In this document: piece by piece, positions 1 to 10,400 of the stretch
How positions within the stretch are numbered: position 1 is the stretch's first letter
Layout of the letters: every line of letters starts with the position of its first letter
Assembly: GCA_963170055.1 (NCBI GenBank)
Contig: CAUJGJ010000231.1
Span: 82,501-102,500 of the forward strand
DNA: 20,000 nucleotides
Source: Halisarca cf. caerulea
Taxonomy: Eukaryota > Porifera > Demospongiae > Chondrillida > Halisarcidae
Direction: 5' to 3'
Translations under genes and position numbers: made by a program
The notes under the pieces: generated by a model
What the model saw: the letters and a program-made list of their open reading frames with translations, nothing else
Databases searched by the model: none
What the model was told of the DNA's origin: nothing

Positions 1-224
1 TTACACCTGTCCAGTGATTTACACCTGTCCAGTGAAAGTTATGCAGATTCCCAACTATTGTGTGATGGCCGGAGTAACATGGCCATGACTAACATCCAAG
101 AAACTTGATTTTAAAATTTCACCTCCCAAAAGATTTAAATTGATTTGGTATATTATACAGAGTATGGAATATTATTATTACCGATCGGTATAGCAAGGTT
201 AATTGCTTCATTGCCAATTGCAGT

Positions 225-625
225 CCATTAGAGGTCGCCCACACATTTTGTGGGTAAAATCCTACCTTTTGGCCCAGAACTGATATTTTCAACTCAAATT
301 GTGGCTCCATTTCGAGACTTAAGAACACATTTATAGTAAACAGCTACTTGGAAACACGTGCACTACAGGCTAAGTCTTGAACCGTTTCCATCAGAGTATG
401 GACATTTCGGTAGATTGCCAAAGAATTATCAAATTTTGGCTAACTTGGCAGTCTCATTGTTCCATTTGAAGTTCAATACATCATGTTACAAGGTCTAAAA
501 ACATAAATATCTTGAAGTTGTGTATATCAATTCTTAAAATTCAAGAAAGAAGTGGTAGGATTTCTGATTTTAGCGTTCAGACCACAAAATGTGTCGGCCA
601 TAATATCGGCCATTTGCATGATCCC
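225..625. repeat. Possible decayed inverted-repeat element
   Basis: The left arm near 238-272 contains CACACATTTTGTGGG and then TAAAATCCTACC. The reverse complement of 553-600 contains GACACATTTTGTGG, then CTAAAAT, then ATCCTACC. The arms match imperfectly with small gaps; outer boundaries and target duplication are not clear. Confidence 0.35.
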
Positions 626-952
626 AGTTCTCAGACCAACAAGTGCTATTGGGTCTAGGAATTATCATAGCGAGGTCTGAACTATGTTCATAGCTAGTTT
701 TAATATATATATCCATAGTGTCTACAAGGCCCAGTCAAAGGCCACAGATAGTATATTTGGTAGACTAAAACCATGTGTATTTGGTCCTTAATACAGAGGT
801 GCATATTAGTATTGCTGTACATATAAAAATCAACCTACTCACTGTAGGGAGGTGGTCCTTGTGTGCACATACGTATATAATATGTGTATGCATACATGTT
901 CGTATAATTATACATGCGTTGTGTATGTGTGCATGTATGTGTTTATGTATAT

Positions 953-960
<8 letters not shown>

Positions 961-1043
<83 letters not shown>
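961..1043. repeat. (GT)n microsatellite, 83 bp
   Basis: Uninterrupted GT repeat inside the gene A intron, flanked on both sides by degenerate TG/GCATG-rich sequence (about 860-1260). It gives false Cys-Val and His-Thr reading frames. Confidence 0.98.
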
Positions 1044-1044
<1 letters not shown>

Positions 1045-1321
1045 ATGCATACGTACGTGCATGTGTGCATTGGAGCATACTTATGCATGTAAGTGCGTAT
1101 ATACCTTCATGCCTGCATGCATGCATGGTTGTATGTTATGCATCCATGCGTCTTGTGTATGTATGTTTGTGTGTGTGCAATTTGTGAATACATGCGTGCA
1201 TGTGTTTGTGCCTGTGTGCATGCCTGCGTGTGTGTGTGTGTGTGTGCATGTCCATATGACACTGTGTTTAGCACTTTCTGTGCAAAACAGATCAACTTTC
1301 ATGATTGTTCCTCTCTTGTAG

Positions 1322-1444
1322 GATTTCTGTACACTGGTACCATATTTCACTCTCGTATTGAAGACTTTCAGTACATTGCACCCCTGCAAGCCAACTTCAG
1401 ACCCTCCAATGGTAACAACTCCGAAATATACCACCTGAGCACAG
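1322..1444 (+). CDS. Gene A exon a: ectodomain core, GFLYTG segment
   Basis: The acceptor is TTGTAG ending at 1321 and the donor is GTACGT at 1445. The exon enters after one base of a Gly codon and leaves after one base of another (phase 1 to phase 1). It encodes FLYTGTIFHSRIEDFQYIAP and the following LQANFRPS region, closely matching the PLXDC block that in vertebrates reads GG-F-x-YTG ... QYIAPLMANF. An N-glycosylation sequon (NNS) is present. Its gene B partner is 16702-16821, one codon shorter. Confidence 0.9.
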
Positions 1445-3309
1445 GTACGTATATTATGATCGCAAGCATAAATGTGTGTACAGTCACATCTGATTTATCC
1501 GACAGAGTGTGTAGACTATCAGTCCTTGTATAGTTTGAGACAAGACTGTACTTCAGTGTAACGTTTGTTAATTTGTGATATTAGACATTCAATTTGGTTG
1601 AGTCATGCATCAGTGATTGACACAATCTGTTATTTCTTCTGGTGTGTTTAATTAGCCAATAAATGGTCGCTTTTCATTTTGAACATGATTCAATTGAACT
1701 GGTTTAGTTGAAACATCATTTATCTGACACTCTGTTGTGAATCCTCATCGATCTCTAAACTGCACACCATTCTACCCTAACTTGTCCAACTCCTGGTTTA
1801 TCTAGTGCATTAATTTACTGTGAGCAGATGTCGTCGGATAAACCAGATTCCACTGTATATGTGATATGTACTATTCACTCACACGCTGGCACACATGCAT
1901 GTATGTATACGGATGACATGTGTCATACTTGTATTGCAGAGAGCAGACTGACTGTCCAGTGGAGCAATGTTCTGAATGAAGATCACGAAGATGGTAAGTG
2001 TGTAAAGCCCAGTAGCTGGTAACCCATTAAATTCATCAAGTGTACAGATCTGCCAAAAGGTTTTCACAAATAATCTATATACCAACTTCTTAAAAGCACT
2101 ATAAACAGTCAACCTTGCATGGTATCCCACCGCAAAGGTCTTGTGCCAACTGTGGGAGATTACCGATTATCAGTTTCACTGTATTAAGTTCCAGGTTGCT
2201 CAAGACAAAATATTTACTATAATCAAGTACATGTATTTTCTGTTTTGGCAAATACGTACACATGTATGCATGAGCATGCAGGGTTTCTTTCAAGAGGTTG
2301 ACCATGCAAGGGACCTGGAAGGGGGTATATGCATGTACTGTTTATTATAGTGCAGTATAGTGATCTATGTACTCTAGATATATAGGGTATGGGTAGATGC
2401 CAGTGTAGCAGTGTAGAGGTGTGTGACTAGCCTAAGGAGAGTCCAGGGACATGCTCTCCCAGGGCCAGGACAAATTTGAGGTGTTAGACTTCATAAGGAT
2501 AGCTGAGGCTACGATCTATTACCAGACTACTCAAATGGATTTATGAATACAGTGAAACCTCTATTGAAGGACACCTCTGAAATGCAGAAACCTCCTCAAA
2601 CAGGACACCATTGCTCTGTCCTACTTGAATCCCTCACATTGACATGTGTACAGTTGAGTCCTCTGAAATATGGACACCTCCATATGCAGGACAGCTTACT
2701 TTGGTCCCAGTGGTGTCCTTATTACAGAGGTTTCACTGTACAGGACAGCTTACTTTGGTCCCAGTGGTGTCCTTATTACAGAGGTTTCACTGTACAGGAC
2801 AGCTTACTTTGGTCCCAGTGGTGTCCTTATTACAGAGGTTTCAATGTACAGGACAGCTTACTGCATATGGTCCAAGTGGTGTCCTTATAACAGAGGCTTC
2901 ACTGTACTTATATAAAACACTCCAGCTTTGCATTACATTTATATATGAGCTAGAGTGAATTTAAGCGGCCTTGTTCACTAAAATGGGAGGTCTATTCAAT
3001 GATTAAATTCCCATCCTTTCCATCTTTATAATAATAATTATAATCCTTATTCTATAATATTCTTCACCCATTGTGTTGCAGCTGGCGCATTTAACTTTCA
3101 AGTGTCATTGTTTCCTTCTGGTGAAATACAATTTGTCTATCGCCAGGTACGTACGAGCACTATGTAAGTGAATTGAGGACATTAATGCTTGTAACATGCA
3201 GTTATATTGATGACTAAGTTAAATGCCGCACAATAAGTATATACAGCATTGAAACTCAGCCACGCACACACCAGCAGACACATTACTTGCACACAGACAT
3301 GCACATGCA

Positions 3310-3382
<73 letters not shown>

Positions 3383-3421
3383 ACACACACACACATACGT
3401 ATGCGCGCACACACACACACA

Positions 3422-3495
<74 letters not shown>

Positions 3496-4389
3496 CACAC
3501 ACGCATGCATATATACGTACATCCACACATTCACACACACACAATATCATAATACATATTATTATGTATGAACACACACATAAGTACAAGCCTAATATTT
3601 TAATATTAATTTTTGCAATTTGAATACATAATATTATGTAATTTTAAACTCTGTAGGTTCCCCTCGATATTGACAGTATAGAGTCTGGAAATTTTCCTGT
3701 CAGAGTTGGCATCTCAGACGCTTACTTCTTAACATTATTCAGAGCGAGATGTAAGTTCATGTATATACACAACAACTTACAGTATGTATAATAATACATT
3801 TGTACACATATGCATTATATGCATGGCATTGCATGTACATAAATGAGCACTTGCTCAATGCATGGCACATTCAATGCCTATGAGTTCACAAGTTTATGGA
3901 TATTCATTGATTCGTGGCAATTTTCAATGTTTGTAGTTTTTTCCTATGGATACATTGTGGAGTACCACGCCACCAACCTCACTCAGTATCCGGTTGGAAG
4001 CAACACTGCTATTACTTTAAATCCTCTGCCAAGTGAGTACTACGAATGTGTGTATATACGTATATAGCAACTAATCACTAGACTAGTATGTTGTATATGA
4101 TATTGTATGTACACTCAAGCTCAGTGCTTCTTATAGATGTCTACAGTATTCGTATTAAGTGAATGTTAAATGAGTATTACACATAGCTGAGGTAACAATC
4201 AGACATTTCAAGCTTGAGACAAAGGCTCTCTCAACAAAGGTTCTCAAGCCGAATTTTCATAACAGCTATTTGTTGTTACTACGTCTAATGTTCTACTAAC
4301 AGCCTTTTGGTAATATTTTATATTGTGTACCTGTCAATACATGCCGTCTCATATGACCACACTCACAAGCTTAAGAAGACACATGCACC

Positions 4390-4449
<60 letters not shown>

Positions 4450-4454
4450 TGCAA

Positions 4455-4537
<83 letters not shown>

Positions 4538-5990
4538 GACATGCACACAACCATGAAGTCACATACGCATGTGTATGTGCATGCACACCATGTCAATGCA
4601 CACACACGCATGTACACATGCACACATTTGTATGTATGTCCTTTACCTGTATAGTGGACTAATAAGGCAAAATATGTGCATTCTTCATGATTGTATGAGT
4701 GACATGCATTGGAAGCTAGTATATTTTGTGTATATACGTATAATTATAGTAACCTTGTGGGAATGGTCTAGAGCATAGTCTGATTCCTAGTACTCTATCC
4801 TAGCTAGCACTCCCTGTGTGTAGCTAGATGAGTCTGTCTTATCAGAACCCCTGTAGAGCATTTAGCCTGAAGTTAGAGCATGCGTTCTAAAGAATTGTAT
4901 TATTGTATGCTAAAAATGGTTTACATATTCTGTGATGCTTTAATACACTTTGCAGACTGCATTGGGGCATCTACTTGCCAGGAATGTTCAGATTTAAGTG
5001 CAACCACGGGATTTGAGTGTAGATGGTGCAGCCGTTTGAACAGGTATGCGTGTGTACACTTGTTAACTCTTAGTAAGAACATGTTGCACACAGGTATTCC
5101 ATTTCGGAATCTATTTGTGATATCCGAAATTATACATACCATTACTACACAAGAGTTATTCACCATACTACGTAGGTGGCATGTCACGGAATAGTAGCAT
5201 GCACTCACCACTGACAGTGTATATATTTTCCTGCAACAGAACACCCAGACAGGATATGAGTAATTTGTACCCTGACAATAGCTCACTGTTTACTGTTCAC
5301 TTCACCTTCTTGTGGGGTGTGTATGACATTAATTGTATGTATACTCCTATTATATAGCCTTGTCATTATATGTCATTCCAGAGTTGTTTATTTCAAACAA
5401 TATGCTTAATATATATACGGTGGAACCTGTCTATTGTGGTTACTGTGTAATGCAGCCACCTGTCTATACCAGCCACTAATTCGTCTCCAAATCAGCAGTA
5501 ATGTATGGTATTCTACCTCATTAAAGCAGCCACCTGTCTATAACAGCCAAAAAATTTCACCCCAATGGTGACCGCAATAGACAGGTTCCACTGTAATATA
5601 CACTACAAGTAGCAACATTTAGGAAGTGTGCTGATATTGGTGGCCTGTCCTGCAGGATCTACATCAGTGCACGTTTACCAATGATCAACCCATACTCAGC
5701 CCCATGGGATACATTTTCGAATGAATCTTGGATACAATGATCTCCCTCCTATAACATTTAATGAAAAACATACACCTTAGAATGTACACCTAGTTTGTTA
5801 ACTACAGCTAATAATACAAATAATAATAAATTTATTGTAAATGAACCTGATGTACTGTATAGTGAACACCTTGATATTATACAGAACCGTTTTAGTTGTG
5901 AGTACTTGTAATGTGTGGTACGTACATCCATGGGTGTATATATGCCATGTCCATTCACATGTGTGTGTGCGTGCGAGTGTGTGTGTGTTT

Positions 5991-6060
<70 letters not shown>

Positions 6061-6076
6061 ACATGTGTGTGTACTC

Positions 6077-6173
<97 letters not shown>

Positions 6174-6189
6174 ACATGTGTGTGTACTC

Positions 6190-6252
<63 letters not shown>

Positions 6253-6556
6253 AGAATCATTTTAGTGGTCCTGAAGTGGTTTGTTACAGTGAGGTTTGAC
6301 TCTTATAATATTATAGTACTGTCATTGTTACAATTAAATGTGATAATTTGAATGCTTGGACATCTGTAGCAATTGCTGATCTACTGAACCATGTTACCAT
6401 CAATTTTCCTATATTCACTAGATGCTCAGATGGAATTGATAGAAACCGATTTGAGTGGATACAAAATGGCTGCCACACTTTGGTCAGTTCCTGTATTGTA
6501 CCACGCCAATCCACATCCCAAAGGCATACATACACACACACATTTACACACACACA

Positions 6557-6609
<53 letters not shown>

Positions 6610-6635
6610 TTACACACACACACACACACACACAC

Positions 6636-6707
<72 letters not shown>

Positions 6708-7251
6708 ACACACAAGCACACATGAATTTGTCCGAACTGTAACCCATGCCCATATTCCCTTATGTACTTCTACACCATCTTCATCTGATTCTGTAGGCTG
6801 ATGGTGAACCTGTGAACTGCGAGGTATGCATTTGAAGTAATATTTGTACCATTATATCTTATTACACAATGTATGACTCAGTCATTTGTCTAATGGTGTT
6901 TATTCTATCCATCTGTAGACTTCACAAACTGTTGAGCCGCTTCCTAATGCAAGTTAGTCAGTATAGACTATCTTTTGGTATATTTTGGAGTATACCTGTA
7001 ATTTTGAAATAGGTAGTACATCATGTTATGTATTATTCCATGATGTACATGAGAGCATCCGGACTACATGCATGTATGTACATGCTGCATTAGATTGTTT
7101 TGAGGCAACAACCTGCTCTGCCTGTGTTGGGATTGGAACAAGTAGTTCGGTGAAGTGCAGATGGTGTCCCACATTATCCAGGTGAGAACTTGTAGTGTGT
7201 GGTGTGTATGTGTTGCTTGCATGCATGGGTGTATGTCCATTGACATGTCTG

Positions 7252-7309
<58 letters not shown>

Positions 7310-7311
7310 TG

Positions 7312-7361
<50 letters not shown>

Positions 7362-7363
7362 TG

Positions 7364-7413
<50 letters not shown>

Positions 7414-7415
7414 TG

Positions 7416-7476
<61 letters not shown>

Positions 7477-10400
7477 ACAACCCATGCCATTGGCAGGCAT
7501 ATTAGGTTCCTAGTACACTTTGTATGCCCTTCTTCTTGACACAAGCTTCCAACCATCGAATCACTTGCTTTATTCCATCAAATTCCAGTAAAAACAATGA
7601 TTGTGTCCATAAATTTCCATACACTTTCATAGCATCCAGCTTCTACTACCGTCTTTACTCAGGTGTACATTTGCTTACGAAGAGCTCCAATCTGTCCTTG
7701 ACAGGACCTGCCCTATTGTGAGTGTATACTTGTGCATGTAAATGGTGTGTGTGCTGTATAACCGTTCATTTAAATATTATACCAAATATCCGGAAATATT
7801 GGCGACATTTTTAATTTGGCAGTTTAGCAGTCAGGATCAAAACCACCATTATTTACCAAACTTACATAGACCTACTTATTATGCTTTGTCCTTTCTGTGC
7901 AACCACCAAATTAAATTTGAAATTCCGCCCATTAAATTCCAGCCTTATCATGCGCAAATCGCCAAATTTAATGATAGCTAATATTTCCTGGTATATGGCA
8001 TAATATTATATCCTTAGAAGAGTTATTGTGTATGGTTGTTTATGACTTTGAATTTCCCTTCAAATAAACAAAACAGCCTTTTCTTCAGTCATCAATGTCT
8101 GCTTAATGGAAGGGGTTTCCAGTTGGTCCGCTGCCATACTCTCGAAATGAACTACACTAGCTGTGTATAGGCATTGTGGTTGCACGTCGTGTGTAAATAT
8201 ATAGTGTCATGTAATCGCACAATTCACCATACTTGATGTACAGTGGAAACAGTACAATGTGGACACCTCAGGGAACACCAAAAGTGTCCTGATTACAGAG
8301 GTGTCCTAATTTTCCAGGGTTGCCCCAACATGTTAAGTTTATACAGCTGTGCAGCTTCTCAACTGTCCTGAATGGCAGATTTCAGTGTAAAATTTCACAA
8401 TCTCTCAAAATGAAGAACAATTATGACATGTCAAATGTATGTAGCTTTCAACCTGATAGCAGCTCAAAAGTTGGCTGTTGTTTCTGATCAAGGAAAATTT
8501 AGTATGAGGTGATAGATGTTTTCTTCAGTGATTGTATAAATGCATGCATGTTGTTTTTACAAAGTCATCCTTAAATTCATTCCTGTCATAAAATTATTCT
8601 CTATCCCTTCATGTCAGGCCAACACTTCATCCTTGTGTCCAACCATAGATACTCAAACCCCAACACAACAAGTACCTACGCAGGTAGGTTATGTGAGCTT
8701 TAGAGGGGCATTTCTGTGGTAAGAAGGAATTATTGTGATCACATTGCAATGCCCTTATGAGTTAAACCATGTGTGATTTGCGTGACCAAATGATGACTAG
8801 TTGTGACGAACTGGTAAATACTTTTCTAACAAATGGATCCGAACCAGTGTTAGTGCTGAATGATGGTTAGATTTTGAGTATTTTTGTGAATTGTCAAGTT
8901 AGGTATACTCTGCGTGTATTTTAAGAGTGAATGCCCCTGTATACGCTTGCGTATGGTACGGATTACTAATGAACTAATTGAACAACGTGGTCACTCACAA
9001 TACTAGCTCAAATGTTTAAAAATGGGCTGTTCACTAGGCTTATCAGAAATCTGTTCCTTATAACAAGTGATTTTAAGAGTATTCTTGGACATTAGTTCTT
9101 GCAAAACTGCACAGAGGATAAATAATCCACCCATTCATAGCCTAACCTTTGTTAAGCACTATCCGAATGCTTTGAACCACAATAATAGTTGCCTGTTGGA
9201 TCATTCGAGTCGGGGACAAGATACTGCTGTACGTCATGCATATCAAGAGATGTGTACACACGTGCAATCTAAGCCAGGTTTCAGCTTCCGTGAAGACAAC
9301 CTATTCGTGACGTAATGCAACATATATTCGCCAAAGTCACCTGACATTGGTGTGACCAAGAGTGGAAGAATAATATATTTGCGGGAGCAAAATTTCTTTT
9401 CAAAATGCGGAGATGAAAGTGATCCACTGGAGCTTCAAGAATTCACAAGCTTGTTAACAAAGGGTAAAACTAACTTTTCACAGTAGGGCCTCGTAAAATT
9501 AAAACTTGTTTCTTTTGTTTTATGTGCACGTGTTTGTAAAATATTTCTCCAAAAAGAACAGAAAAACCAGCACATCTCAGAAACGATGTGGAATTTCTTG
9601 AGGCCCTACTGTAAAAAGTTAGATGCCATTCCAAAGAACTCTTTGCCATGGATATATAGCTTGCCTCCACACAATCATTAAGTACTCCACATTTTGGGAT
9701 GAAGATAAAATCATATACATGAAATAAATTCCAAATTTTTCCTTCACTATATCATTAGTTTGAAGTAAAAGTGAAGAAATAGGGGATCAAAGTGTTCAAA
9801 AGCTTACTTTTATCTTCATTTTTCCACATTATCTACTCCAAAAGATGAAAAAGGGGGTTTGTAACCAACTTTGCGACGGCCATTCGGCCATTTTGGAATT
9901 TCGCTCTATGTATACATAACTCACCTGTGTAAGCTGATCTTTCTTGGCCCTCTAATGAGACATTTTAAAGGTTGTAGTGATCACACTGTACATAATATAA
10001 TATATTATATTATAATAATTTTAATGTTGTTATGACATTGTATAATACATAGTATTATGCATATATACACAATTGTATGGTGAGGACAAAGGGTATATAA
10101 AATGGCTACCCATGTTCTATCCATGCACCTTCTACAGAGTCCTCAAAGTGCAAGCCCGAACAACAGCGCCAGTGTTGGTGTGTCCGTGTTCATCATCATT
10201 CTAGCCCTCATCATCATCGTGGTGGTGGTTGCTGTGGTCATTCTCTACTACGGCTACAGGCGACCATCCAGCAAAGTGGGCAACATCATGATCAAGGTAT
10301 TTTCCGTACAAGTGAAACCTCTCTAATATAGGGGTCTCAATGGGGCCTTAAAAAGTGTTAGATTAGGAGGTTGTTGGATTAGAGAGTGAAGATTAGGAGA

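Larger units (their letters stand above)
1..1321 (+). other. Gene A intron upstream of the first visible exon
   Basis: No exon matching the expected preceding PLXDC block (F-P-Y-Y-G-H ... T-T-S-G) was found on the + strand, so the 5' part of gene A lies left of the window. The region holds a short direct repeat at 1-36 (two copies of TTACACCTGTCCAGTGA), a possible old inverted repeat (~225-625), and a long TG array with GCATG-rich flanks. Confidence 0.6.

Noticed and set aside
765..1321. Cys-Val and His-Thr open frames over TG arrays (also at 3182-3623, 4307-4654, 5758-6351, 6311-6801, 7026-7556, 12800-13209, 18531-18884)
   Set aside because: TG/CA repeats contain no stop codon in any frame, so long frames arise automatically; no splice or family support.
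2543..2958. Three overlapping open frames with an 18-residue repeat
   Set aside because: They follow the 54-bp tandem repeat in a MITE; all three forward frames are open only because the period is a multiple of three.
6949..6954. A GC-AG intron donor (AAT|GCAAGT) for gene A exon i
   Set aside because: It would leave phase 0 while the second PSI exon needs phase 1; the ordinary GT donor at 6953 fits phase and mirrors the other pre-PSI exons.
6985..7181. Extending exon j upstream to an ATG at 6985
   Set aside because: The upstream residues show no PSI similarity and the 88-bp exon from 7094 matches the other two PSI exons in length and phase.
9067..9315. 82-residue open frame in gene A intron l-m
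   Set aside because: No recognisable domain, no convincing splice sites, and not needed for frame continuity.
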